Shown: positions 1 to 7,667, numbered from the stretch's first letter. The stretch: DNA of 11,796 nucleotides from Bacillota bacterium (GCA_023457235.1 JAEWMK010000249.1:1-11796), one strand, 5' to 3'. The notes: generated by a model from the sequence alone, not told the origin. Program-made: numbers and translations.

Positions 1-779
1 ATAAAATATATTTCACCATAATCGGCATATATAGGTGTTCCATGAAATCCATCGCCAATTCGATGAGAAAAGTATTTCAATTTTGCCACTTTCCACTCAT
101 TTGGTATTTCACCAATCCACTCAACACCTGAATCCTTCATTTTTACAACTAGATTTAAGCCTTTTGTTACAGCTTCGGTGATTAGTGAATGGCATTTTTC
201 CGCTAAAAGATTAATTAGTTTTTCTTTACCTTCTACTACCGAATCTATACTTTGTGTTTTAAAGTTTAAAAATTCAGCAATTTTTATTTGCTCTTTATAT
301 GATGGTAATGGTAAATCCATATCACCAAAAGTATTATAAGCAATCGGTTTTCCATCCCTTAAGCTTTGTGTAGTAGCAGCAATATAGTCAATAAATCCTC
401 TAGAATAAAAAATATATTTATAAAAATCTGGATACACCAAATCTTTTCCATAGAAAACAGTATATGCCGGGCTAACTATTCCTTTCACTTTAGAAAGTTC
501 AAATCCACTTTGAAAGCTTCGTAAATGAATAACAAAATCATTTGGTGCAACTAGCTTAAAATTTTCTAGGTCTTTAAAAGCCATTACTGCCTTAAACTCC
601 AATTGGTCCCTTGGAAGCAAACCTCTACCTTTTGATACAGATAGCAATGTTTCACTTGGATAACCTTTTATAGTCTTTTCTTTAAATAGCCACTTTGCCT
701 TTATTAATTGCCATTCCTTAGGTATTTCATTAATCCATTGAATATTACTATCAATATAATTAGGATATTTTTTATACAT
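1..779 (-). CDS. hsdS: Type I restriction-modification specificity subunit HsdS (partial, 3' end outside window)
   Basis: HsdS is the DNA-recognition subunit of a type I restriction-modification enzyme; it binds a bipartite target and docks HsdM and HsdR. I translated the minus strand from ATG at 779 and found 259 codons without a stop before the window edge. Two half-repeats are visible: DSNIQWINEIPKEW (about residues 10-23) and DSGVEWIGEIPNEW (about 216-229) each open a target-recognition domain. Between them lies a conserved helical spacer, EQIKIAEFLNFKTQSID (about 163-179) followed by LLAEKCHSLITEAVTKGL. This is the typical HsdS plan; the second recognition domain is cut by the window. 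The start overlaps the hsdM stop in a TAATG arrangement, so the two genes are translationally coupled. The first recognition domain is complete, but its target cannot be predicted by eye. Confidence 0.93.
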   Translation of the reverse strand, partial: MYKKYPNYIDSNIQWINEIPKEWQLIKAKWLFKEKTIKGYPSETLLSVSKGRGLLPRDQLEFKAVMAFKDLENFKLVAPNDFVIHLRSFQSGFELSKVKGIVSPAYTVFYGKDLVYPDFYKYIFYSRGFIDYIAATTQSLRDGKPIAYNTFGDMDLPLPSYKEQIKIAEFLNFKTQSIDSVVEGKEKLINLLAEKCHSLITEAVTKGLNLVVKMKDSGVEWIGEIPNEWKVAKLKYFSHRIGDGFHGTPIYADYGEIYF

Positions 780-2788
780 TATCCCAACACCTTCCTCAAC
801 TGCTCAGAAATATTGATTTCTAGATCCTTTATTTCTTCCATAATTTCCGCTGAACTACGAAGATCAGTGTATTTGTAAAATTGACGTGTGAATGGAATTT
901 CATAGCCCACTTTTGTTTTGGATTCGTCAACCCATGCATCCGGCACATGCGGTGTTACTTCCCTTTGGAAGTATTCATATATGCCCTCTTTTAATGGTAC
1001 ATTTTCTGTATCACGAAGGTCTGGATCTGGCTCAGCTTCTGTTTTATTTTTCATGCAAATATCTGCTGTTTCATCCTTCTCAGAAAGTCCAGCTAAAATC
1101 GTCTTTAAAATGGGGGCACCAACTACTAGATCTGCCTTTTTAAATTCATCCTTAAGTAGCTTTGTGAAATCTTCACGATTTTTATATAGTTGCTCGTTCT
1201 TTAAACTATGTAATACCTCGATAATTTTTGCTTGTACAGCCTTTCCTGCTTCAATTTCAGCTAGTCCGTTATTACCTTTTTTCTTTGATGTTGCAAGATT
1301 TTCGAACGTTTTTTGCTCTATTACCCGCTGAATACGTTCTTCCGAAATTAAGAAGTTTAACCGTAATGGACGTTCAACTGTAATTTTTTGATAGCCAAAG
1401 TTTACATTATCAAAAATCTTTACGTATTCGCCTCCTTTAAAGTCACCATATAAGCGCACAATTTCATCGATTTGCTCTTGTGTGATTTCATTTCGTTTAT
1501 TTCCCATGCTACGATTCATCTTTTTAGAATAGTCCACAGCATTCACTAGCTGTACTTTCCCTTTACGGTATGGTGCTTTATTGTTCGTTAATATCCATAT
1601 GTATGTTGAAATTCCTGTGTTGTAGAATAAATCGTTTGGCATGGCGACAATGCCTTCTACTAAATCATTTTCAAGTACGTAACGACGGATTTCACTTTCA
1701 CCAGACCCTGCATCCCCGGTAAATAATGGCGACCCATTCATAATAATCGCTAACCTGGAACCTTGGGGATTTTCCGCTGTTACTGGCTTCATTTTCGAAA
1801 TTAGATGTAGCAAGAATAATAGTTGCCCGTCACTGGTACGGGGTGTCCCAGGACCAAAACGTCCGTTAAACCCAAGTTCCTCATGTTCAGCTTTAACAGG
1901 CTTTTCATACGATTTCCAGTCAACCCCATAGGGAGGATTTGAAATTAAGTAATCGAACTTTTCTCCTTTGAACTGATCATTTGAAAGTGTGTTTCCTAGA
2001 CGAATATTTTTTGCATCTGCACCTTTAATTAAGATATCTGCCTTACAAATCGCATATGATTCATCGTTAATTTCTTGAGCAAAAAATTCAAGATCCGCCG
2101 TTGGATTTAACTCTTTCAAGTATTCCCCGGCAACAGAACCCATACCTCCCGTTCCAGCAGCACAGTCATATAATGTTTGGGTTAAACCATGTTTCGTTAA
2201 AATATCATCATCTTGTAGGAACAATAAACTAACCATTAAACGTACTACCTCACGCGGTGTATAATGATCCCCTGCTTCAGCATGCTCCGAGAATCGACGA
2301 ATTAATTCTTCAAAGATATAACCCATTTCTACATTTGAAACAACTTCCGGGTGTAGATCAAGCTCACTAAAACGCTTGATTGTCAGGTATAAAAGGTTGT
2401 TATTATCCAGCTTTTCTATTTGGCGATCAAAATCAAAGTGGTCCATTATATCTCGTGCTGTTTTTGAAAAGCCGTTAATATAATCACGCAAATTATCAGC
2501 GATGTTATCAGCATCGCTTAGTAACTTAGTGAAATCATAGTTACTCGTATTATGGAAGTTTTGTTTTGCAATACGGTTTAAAATCGGCTCACGTGCATCT
2601 TCATTCATCGTTTTAAACTTTTCAAAGTTTGCCAAGACATCCTCTTTTGTTTTTTCTAATACGCAATCAAAACGACGTAAAACGGCTAAAGGCAAAATCA
2701 CCTTCCCGTAATCCTCTGGTTTATATGGTCCACGCAAAACCTCTGCAATCGACCAAATGAAACTTACTTTATCTTGGAAGTTGATCAT
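779..2788 (-). CDS. hsdM: Type I restriction-modification DNA methyltransferase HsdM
   Basis: HsdM is the S-adenosylmethionine-dependent adenine methyltransferase subunit of a type I system; with HsdS it protects host DNA. The N-terminal helical domain (about residues 1-170, beginning INFQDKVSFIWSIAEVLRG) matches the HsdM N-terminal family. The SAM-binding motif DCAAGTGG lies near 208-215 and the catalytic NPPYGVDW motif near 284-291. At 669 residues it is longer than the roughly 500-residue classical subunits. The C-terminal part contains HVPDAWVDESKTKVGYEIPF, a segment I associate with the long HsdM subgroup. I chose ATG at 2788 because AGGAG lies 8 bases upstream; an in-frame TTG at 2791 is the alternative. 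The stop overlaps the hsdS start. No promoter between this gene and the upstream PC4-like gene is convincing, so a three-gene transcript is possible. Confidence 0.95.
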   Translation of the reverse strand: MINFQDKVSFIWSIAEVLRGPYKPEDYGKVILPLAVLRRFDCVLEKTKEDVLANFEKFKTMNEDAREPILNRIAKQNFHNTSNYDFTKLLSDADNIADNLRDYINGFSKTARDIMDHFDFDRQIEKLDNNNLLYLTIKRFSELDLHPEVVSNVEMGYIFEELIRRFSEHAEAGDHYTPREVVRLMVSLLFLQDDDILTKHGLTQTLYDCAAGTGGMGSVAGEYLKELNPTADLEFFAQEINDESYAICKADILIKGADAKNIRLGNTLSNDQFKGEKFDYLISNPPYGVDWKSYEKPVKAEHEELGFNGRFGPGTPRTSDGQLLFLLHLISKMKPVTAENPQGSRLAIIMNGSPLFTGDAGSGESEIRRYVLENDLVEGIVAMPNDLFYNTGISTYIWILTNNKAPYRKGKVQLVNAVDYSKKMNRSMGNKRNEITQEQIDEIVRLYGDFKGGEYVKIFDNVNFGYQKITVERPLRLNFLISEERIQRVIEQKTFENLATSKKKGNNGLAEIEAGKAVQAKIIEVLHSLKNEQLYKNREDFTKLLKDEFKKADLVVGAPILKTILAGLSEKDETADICMKNKTEAEPDPDLRDTENVPLKEGIYEYFQREVTPHVPDAWVDESKTKVGYEIPFTRQFYKYTDLRSSAEIMEEIKDLEINISEQLRKVLG

Positions 2789-2893
2789 CAATAATGCTCC
2801 TCTTTAATCAAAATGTGTCTTTTATACTACTAGCATACCGAAATTTATCATTTTCAGAAAGGGTTAAATAGGAAACTAGAGAACCATCCTCCA

Positions 2894-3112
2894 TTATCTA
2901 AGCGATTTGAGGACCTCTTTCAGCTTGCCTAATTCCTCTTTTGTAATTGTTACACCTTTGCCCATTTTCTCATGATTTGGAGCCCAATCCCGTATGTCAT
3001 ACTTTGGCTCACGACCGTTCCAACTAATTAAATTTAGCTCCTTCGTCCAACCTTTTGATGACTCTGAAAGTACAGCGATATGTTCTGTGATTTCAAATTT
3101 AAGTTCTGCCAT
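2894..3112 (-). CDS. PC4/YdbC-family single-stranded-DNA-binding protein
   Basis: This 72-residue protein looks like the bacterial YdbC branch of the PC4 (transcriptional coactivator p15) fold. Members of that fold bind single-stranded DNA as dimers through a curved beta sheet. The recognisable pattern is a short beta-rich N-terminus (LKFEITEHIAVLSES), the KGWTKELNLISWNGREPKYD segment, a DIRDWAPNHEKMGKGVTIT stretch, and a C-terminal helix (KEELGKLKEVLKSLR). The ATG has an AAGGAGTG ribosome binding site 8 bases upstream. It is co-directional with hsdM, 105 bases ahead of it, with no clear terminator between. Small PC4-like proteins are common housekeeping genes of low-GC Gram-positives, so linkage to the restriction system may be incidental. 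Its biological role is not shown by the sequence. Confidence 0.85.
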   Translation of the reverse strand: MAELKFEITEHIAVLSESSKGWTKELNLISWNGREPKYDIRDWAPNHEKMGKGVTITKEELGKLKEVLKSLR

Positions 3113-3223
3113 TATTGTTCACTCCTTGTACTCATATATTTATTATTTAGTCATTGCATAATCTCAATTATTGACAATATTAGTAAAATGGTATCATATT
3201 TTAATTTCTTATGAACTTTAATA

Positions 3224-3262
3224 TAAAAAAAGAAGGGACTCACTTTGTATAAGTACCTTCTT
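3224..3262 (-). terminator. Intrinsic terminator on minus strand, left over from the relic gene
   Basis: AGAAGGGACT (3231-3240) pairs with AGTACCTTCT (3252-3261) with one mismatch and an 11-base loop. On the minus strand the stem is followed by a run of Ts (complement of 3225-3230). It lies just downstream of the decayed gene end at 3350, in that gene's direction, and would shield the PC4-like/hsdM genes from read-through. Confidence 0.6.
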
Positions 3263-3349
3263 ACTACACAAACGTTTATTGATGAAAATGGATGATAGGT
3301 AAAAAATTACCTAAGTATTCATTAATTAAATTGAATTAATTTCCATGCC

Positions 3350-3469
3350 CTACAATTCCTTCAATCCAATTTCAACATCCAAAATCATTTTTTTGGCATC
3401 TTCAAGCTGCCCTTTATTTAGACAAATAAGCGGTCTGATAATCGAAAAGTAGCACTTGATAGTAATACC
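3350..3469 (-). pseudogene. Relic of the 3' end of a paralogue of the gene at 8777-9367
   Basis: Reading the minus strand gives GITIKCYF, then IIRPLICLNKGQLEDAKKMI continuing to LDVEIGLKEL and a TAG stop at 3352-3350. This aligns with the C-terminus of the intact protein at 8777-9367 (GVIVKSYF ... IIKPLISLYKGQLDNVKNMI). I count 19 identities over the last 30 residues. About 15 residues between YF and II are missing in the relic, and a TAA stands in frame shortly upstream, so no intact gene remains. At DNA level the two copies also share a run around CAAGCTGCCCTTTAT. The relic points the same way as the intact copy, and a minus-strand terminator follows it. The divergence shows it is not a recent duplication. 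Confidence 0.85.
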
Positions 3470-3498
3470 TATTTATTACTATGGTACCAAGTAATACC
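3460..3498. promoter_or_regulatory. Palindrome plus repeated half-site upstream of the helicase gene (possible operator)
   Basis: TAGTAATA (3460-3467) and TATTACTA (3474-3481) form a perfect 8-base inverted repeat with a 6-base spacer. The half-site extended to AGTAATACC (3461-3469) recurs as a direct repeat at 3490-3498. The cluster sits just upstream of a TATAAT hexamer, where an operator or activator site would be expected. The binding protein is unknown; regulation is inferred from arrangement only. Confidence 0.4.
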
Positions 3499-3508
3499 AA
3501 TTTTATAT

Positions 3509-3538
3509 TATAATTGATTTATAAATTAATAAAGGATG
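3509..3538 (+). promoter_or_regulatory. Candidate -10 element and ribosome binding site of the helicase operon
   Basis: A consensus TATAAT lies at 3509-3514. The matching -35 position (about 3486-3491, ACCAAG) is poor, which would suit an activator-dependent promoter. The ribosome binding site AAAGGATG (3531-3538) leads to the ATG at 3546. Confidence 0.35.
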
Positions 3539-3545
3539 TGTCTTA

Positions 3546-5597
3546 ATGTTAGAAGCTGAATTAAAAACAGTATTTGGCCCAAATGCAAGATTCAGAGATG
3601 AATATCAATGTAAAGCTGTTGAAAAAATAGTTAAGAAAGAACGTATTTTAGTTGTACAAAAAACTGGATGGGGAAAAAGTCTCGTATACTTCTTAGCTAC
3701 GAAAATTTTAAGAAAAAAAGGAGAAGGGGTCACAGTCATCATCAGCCCACTTTTATCACTAGCGCGTAATCAAATTGACAGCACAAAACAATATGGTCTC
3801 ATTGCAGAATCGATAAATAGTCAGGAAAATAGAACACAATCAGAACGTATTTCCGTTATAAATCGTTGTAACACTGGTCAATGTGATGTTTTATTTATTA
3901 CTCCAGAACAATTGCAAAAAGATGAGTTTATAAAATTACTTAGCCAATTACGTGTTGCCTTATTTGTTGTTGACGAAGCACATTGTATATCAGATTGGGG
4001 TCACGATTTCCGACCTGATTACCGTCGCATTCACCAAATTTTAAATATCTTACCTAAGAACATTGGGATTTTAGCAACAACTGCAACCGCAAATAATCGA
4101 GTAATTGAAGATATCTCTAATCAACTTGGCAATTGTGAAATTATTCGAGGACCACTACAACGCGAATCACTACAACTTCACAAAATTCACTTACCTAATA
4201 CAGAGTTAAAATATGCTTGGTTAGCAAAAAACTTACAAATGATATCAGGTACAGGAATTATTTATGCAACCACAATTAAGGAATGCGAACGAATTGCACA
4301 ATGGTTACAAACTAATCAAATTGCCGCTTATCCCTATCACAGTAATTTAAAACCTGAAGTCAAAATTGAACTTGAAAATAAATTAATAAACAACGAACTA
4401 AAAGTGTTAGTTTCGACAATTGCTCTCGGTATGGGATTTGATAAAGATGATATTCAATTTATCATTCATTACTATACCCCAAAATCAATGATTGAATATT
4501 ATCAGCAAATAGGGCGTGCGGGAAGAAGTATTCCAAATTCTTATTGTATTCTCTTATATGGTGGTGAAGAAGAGAGTCGGATTAATGAATATTTCATTTA
4601 TAATTCATTTCCAAAACAGCAAGATATTTATGAAGTATTAAATTATCTGGAAAGTGTTGACGATGCGTCTAGAACAGATTTTGAAAATAATATAAATTTA
4701 AAGAAAACTGTCATGGATCAAATTTTAAAATTATTAATGTTAGATGGAATAGTTGGAAAAGATGCTACAAGATATTATCGTACTCCTAAACAATATATAT
4801 ATCAAGAAGCATATTATGAAACAATTATTCAAATGAAAATCAATGAATACAAAGAACTCCTTCTTTATCAAAATGAAACAAATTGTTTAATGCAATATAT
4901 TACAAGATGTTTGGATGATCCTTTCTCACAACCATGTAAAAAATGTAGTAATTGTTTAAACTCATGGACGATTACTAATGATATAATAACTAATAATGAA
5001 ATAGGAAAAGTACAAGAGTTTTTCAATAATCAGTTCATTTATATTGAACCTAGAAAAAGATCTTTAATGACAAATCATAATCTACTATTCCAACATGAAG
5101 TAGGTCTTGTATTAGCATACTATCAAGATGAACTTGGACAAGAAGCACGTCATGGCAAATATATAAATGGTACATTTTCAGAGTACTTAATCCAAGTATC
5201 TTCAAAGAAACTCCAACAGTTCTTCAACAAACAGCATGAGCCGATACATAACCTTATTATTGTGCCGATACCCTCGAATCGTCGTCCACAGCTAGTACCG
5301 CTATTTGCACAATCGCTGGCAAAAATGTTAAAAGTTCGGTATGCTAATGTTTTAGCCAAAAAACCAAATGAACCTGAACAAAAAACATTATTAAATAGCG
5401 CGCAGCAAGAAAAAAGTTTACGCGATTATTTATACTTAAATTCTTCAATAGATTTATCCAATCAACACATCTTACTAGTTGATGATTTTGTTGATTCTAA
5501 ATGGACATTTGCGATTGCTGCCGAATTACTAGGTAGTACATATCAAAACATAAAAGTAACTCCATTCGCCATTGCCGATACAAGTGGAACTGATTAA
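3546..5597 (+). CDS. RecQ-family DNA helicase with zinc module fused to a C-terminal phosphoribosyltransferase-like domain
   Basis: This 683-residue protein should unwind DNA 3'-5' using ATP. Superfamily 2/RecQ motifs appear in order: motif 0 FRDEYQCKAV (16-25), Walker A KTGWGKS (39-45), DEAH (143-146) with the aromatic loop SDWGHDFRPDYR, ATTATAN (177-183), STIALGMGF (290-298) and QQIGRAGR (320-327). A zinc module follows at C447, C464, C467 and C470, with the C-x16-C-x2-C-x2-C spacing of E. coli RecQ. No HRDC domain is seen. Instead the C-terminus (about 565-675) resembles ComF-type PRTases: IIVPIPSNRRP (571-581) and the PRPP-loop-like LLVDDFVDSKWT (643-654). The usual TG of that loop is SK here; I recall a similar DSRWT form in other helicase-PRTase fusions, so ordinary PRTase catalysis is uncertain. 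It is co-transcribed with the DprA-like gene 13 bases downstream. A defence role is inferred. Confidence 0.93.
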   Translation: MLEAELKTVFGPNARFRDEYQCKAVEKIVKKERILVVQKTGWGKSLVYFLATKILRKKGEGVTVIISPLLSLARNQIDSTKQYGLIAESINSQENRTQSERISVINRCNTGQCDVLFITPEQLQKDEFIKLLSQLRVALFVVDEAHCISDWGHDFRPDYRRIHQILNILPKNIGILATTATANNRVIEDISNQLGNCEIIRGPLQRESLQLHKIHLPNTELKYAWLAKNLQMISGTGIIYATTIKECERIAQWLQTNQIAAYPYHSNLKPEVKIELENKLINNELKVLVSTIALGMGFDKDDIQFIIHYYTPKSMIEYYQQIGRAGRSIPNSYCILLYGGEEESRINEYFIYNSFPKQQDIYEVLNYLESVDDASRTDFENNINLKKTVMDQILKLLMLDGIVGKDATRYYRTPKQYIYQEAYYETIIQMKINEYKELLLYQNETNCLMQYITRCLDDPFSQPCKKCSNCLNSWTITNDIITNNEIGKVQEFFNNQFIYIEPRKRSLMTNHNLLFQHEVGLVLAYYQDELGQEARHGKYINGTFSEYLIQVSSKKLQQFFNKQHEPIHNLIIVPIPSNRRPQLVPLFAQSLAKMLKVRYANVLAKKPNEPEQKTLLNSAQQEKSLRDYLYLNSSIDLSNQHILLVDDFVDSKWTFAIAAELLGSTYQNIKVTPFAIADTSGTD

Positions 5598-5610
5598 AAG
5601 GAGGTTTCCC

Positions 5611-6870
5611 ATGCATTTCTCTGAAAATGAAAAAACCACGTATTTATTTTGTGCTCCACTGCTACAAACAAAAACTACACCTTTAACAATTATTGAATGG
5701 AATATCACTGTAAAATCTTTAGCACAAAGAAACTTGGATCCAACATATTTATTAGATTGTTATCCAAGTGATTTATTAAAAATATTAACAGAAGCAACAG
5801 AAGCACAAAAACTCAAGATAATTAAAAAAGTGGAATCTCGGCAAAACCTAGGGTTTGGTATATTAGAACTCGAAGAGCTTTCTCATAACGGTTATGGTAT
5901 TTTATTTAGAAGCGATTTTCCAAAAAGGTTAAAAAAATTAAACTTAAAACAGCGTCCTCCTTTTTATTACTACATTGGCGATATTAATATTTTGAACAGC
6001 CAGAAAGCACTAAGTGTAGTTGGAGCTCGAGATGCTAATGAAGATGAACTTCAAAGTGTAGCAAAGATTACATCTGATGCTGCTGAACAGGAGATTACTG
6101 TTGTTTCTGGAGGAGCTCGCGGAGTTGATTCTGTTGCAGTTGAAACCGCACTTCAAAATGGTGGAAAAGCAATCATTTTCCCCGTTGAAGGGTTGTCAGC
6201 ATGGGCACGTAAAAAAGAATATCGTAAATATATTCAAAATGGTCAAGTTTTAATACTATCTGTACAACCAATCCAAGCTCGATTTTCAGGTTCTTATGCA
6301 ATGCAACGTAATAAATTTATTCACTCAACTGGAGATGTTACACTTGTTGCATCTTCTCAAATTTCCGGTAAGAAAAAAAGCGGCACTTGGGAAGGGGTTG
6401 CAGAAAACATAAAAGAGAAATGGTCACCTCTTTATGTTATCGGACAAAGTGAAGGTGCTGAAAAGCTAAAAGAAATTAAAGTAGCACAATCCTTTACTTC
6501 TCTCGAAAGGATTTTTATACCTGACAATAATCATGTGCTGATTAGCTTAAAAAATCATTTTACGGATATTTTAACTAAGGCAAATCGACTTGGTCTATCT
6601 AAAGATGAAATTCACTTAGCTTTTCAGCAATCATATAATCATGTTTTTAATTACCTAATTGTAAAAGAAGAAAATACAACAGTGGATTGTGAGGAACTCC
6701 AACTAAACAAAAATATTCAAGACGAAGTTGTTTATTCTACAAATACTGTTTTATTCGATCACTCTGAAGATCCTTCAGAACATCAAAATTCAGGTTTAAA
6801 AGAATTTCAAAAGAATAATAACGAACAGATAACTTTTTTTGATAATAAGAAAATGATGAATTCTAATTAA
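5611..6870 (+). CDS. DprA/Smf-like Rossmann-fold protein, partner of the helicase-PRTase
   Basis: DprA proteins bind incoming single-stranded DNA and load RecA during transformation; DprA-like paralogues also occur in defence systems. The 419-residue product carries the DprA Rossmann core at about 115-280: SVVGARDANEDE (135-146), VVSGGARGVDSVA (164-176, matching the SGGARGID motif), the QRNKFIHST segment (232-240, matching RRNRIIAG) and SGTWEG (257-262). An N-terminal helical part (about 30-80) corresponds to the SAM/HhH-like region of DprA. The last 120 residues show no obvious winged helix and end in an acidic, Asn-rich tail. The start is ATG 5611, with AAAAGGAGG 7 bases upstream, 13 bases after the helicase stop; a longer in-frame reading from 5572 overlaps the helicase and lacks such a site. 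It is more likely a specialised partner than the housekeeping dprA. Confidence 0.9.
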   Translation: MHFSENEKTTYLFCAPLLQTKTTPLTIIEWNITVKSLAQRNLDPTYLLDCYPSDLLKILTEATEAQKLKIIKKVESRQNLGFGILELEELSHNGYGILFRSDFPKRLKKLNLKQRPPFYYYIGDINILNSQKALSVVGARDANEDELQSVAKITSDAAEQEITVVSGGARGVDSVAVETALQNGGKAIIFPVEGLSAWARKKEYRKYIQNGQVLILSVQPIQARFSGSYAMQRNKFIHSTGDVTLVASSQISGKKKSGTWEGVAENIKEKWSPLYVIGQSEGAEKLKEIKVAQSFTSLERIFIPDNNHVLISLKNHFTDILTKANRLGLSKDEIHLAFQQSYNHVFNYLIVKEENTTVDCEELQLNKNIQDEVVYSTNTVLFDHSEDPSEHQNSGLKEFQKNNNEQITFFDNKKMMNSN

Positions 6871-6905
6871 CATTTTTGAATTACTGAATACCCCCAAATG
6901 TTGAT

Positions 6906-6939
6906 CCAGCGAAGAACGCAATTCTTTCTTCTTCGCTGG
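6906..6939 (+). terminator. Hairpin terminator after the DprA-like gene
   Basis: CCAGCGAAGAA (6906-6916) and TTCTTCGCTGG (6929-6939) form a perfect 11-bp stem with a 12-base loop. It lies 35 bases after the DprA-like stop and is followed by a moderately T-rich tract (CTATTTGTGTTTATT). It closes the plus-strand operon before the convergent gene at 7034-7534. The T-run is weak, so termination may be partial. Confidence 0.65.
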
Positions 6940-7033
6940 CTATTTGTGTTTATTCCTGCTGTTCAATGATTCACCATATGTTCAGCATGGAATACGTCAA
7001 AACTCTATCTAAATCATATTCATGTAAAAAGTA

Positions 7034-7534
7034 TTATTTTTCCTTTAGAAAATTTAATTCTTTTACAAATTCATGATATAAATCACCATTTCTATATTTC
7101 TCTATATAATCTAAAGTACTCTCCAATGTGGATATATTCATCAGTATGGAAATGTCAGCCATAGAACTCTCATCAATCTTAATTCTTTTAAATTTCTCCA
7201 GTTCCAATAACCTTTCAATAATTTCTTTTAGCCCATCTAAGGATTGTTTGTTATTAAACCTAAATTCGCGCTCTAAATGGATATCATCTAATTCCTTTAG
7301 ATATCGGTTAATCTCTTTCTTCTTCATTTCTTCGGCCATATCAAATTTTCTTTGATTCGGACCAAATCTAAAATAATTCCTCCAATAATTAAATGTACTT
7401 TTTGGCACTTCTAACTCAAAAGCACCTTCAGTAGGAACAACATTTCTAGCGACACATAAATCATACATGACATCTTTCAGTGGTTTTCCATACTTTTCTT
7501 CCACTCTTTCTTTATATTCTTTATTTGTTGTCAT
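7034..7534 (-). CDS. Unrecognised 166-residue protein with possible helix-turn-helix N-terminus
   Basis: I do not recognise this family. The N-terminal half contains YGKPLKDVMYDLCVARNVV followed by FELEVPKSTFNYWRNYFRFG. The second segment (about residues 39-58) has the look of a helix-turn-helix recognition helix (KSTFNYWRN), as seen in small phage- or mobile-element DNA-binding proteins. The remainder is strongly charged and helical (KKKEINRYLKELDDIHLERE, then LKEIIERLLELEKFKRIKI), probably a coiled coil. There is no signal peptide or membrane segment. The ATG at 7534 follows AGGGGG by about 8 bases. It converges on the helicase/DprA operon and is transcribed alone. It might regulate a neighbour, but nothing in the sequence proves this. 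Confidence 0.7.
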   Translation of the reverse strand: MTTNKEYKERVEEKYGKPLKDVMYDLCVARNVVPTEGAFELEVPKSTFNYWRNYFRFGPNQRKFDMAEEMKKKEINRYLKELDDIHLEREFRFNNKQSLDGLKEIIERLLELEKFKRIKIDESSMADISILMNISTLESTLDYIEKYRNGDLYHEFVKELNFLKEK

Positions 7535-7556
7535 ATTACTGCCCCCTTTTAATTAA

Positions 7557-7586
7557 TATATAGAATTATTTTTATAGGTTGATCAA
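7557..7586 (-). promoter_or_regulatory. Candidate promoter of the gene at 7034-7534
   Basis: On the minus strand TTGATC (complement of 7581-7586) and TATATA (complement of 7557-7562) are separated by 18 bases, a plausible sigma-A promoter. A second pairing, TTGTAA with TAAAAA, lies slightly upstream. Chance matches are common in DNA this AT-rich. Confidence 0.35.
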
Positions 7587-7667
7587 GGTCTTTACAAGTA
7601 TTTATTATTTTTCACTATCGTAAGTTTCATAAACAGCTCCACGGTGAAAAATTAAAAACTTATTAAC

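Noticed and set aside
892..1331. Two plus-strand open frames opposite hsdM
   Set aside because: They are antisense shadows of a clearly conserved methyltransferase and show no protein-like composition or ribosome binding site.
3172..3200. Plus-strand promoter (TTGACA at 3172-3177)
   Set aside because: The best -10 (TATCAT) is only 15 bases away and the transcript would run into a terminator-like hairpin and the antisense of a relic with no gene nearby.
3296..3340. Two short AT-rich palindromes (TAGGTAA/TTACCTA and ATTAATT/AATTAAT)
   Set aside because: They are short and low in complexity, as expected by chance in very AT-rich DNA, with no gene start beside them.
5150..5359. Minus-strand open frame within the helicase gene
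   Set aside because: It is antisense to the PRTase domain coding region and has no supporting signals.
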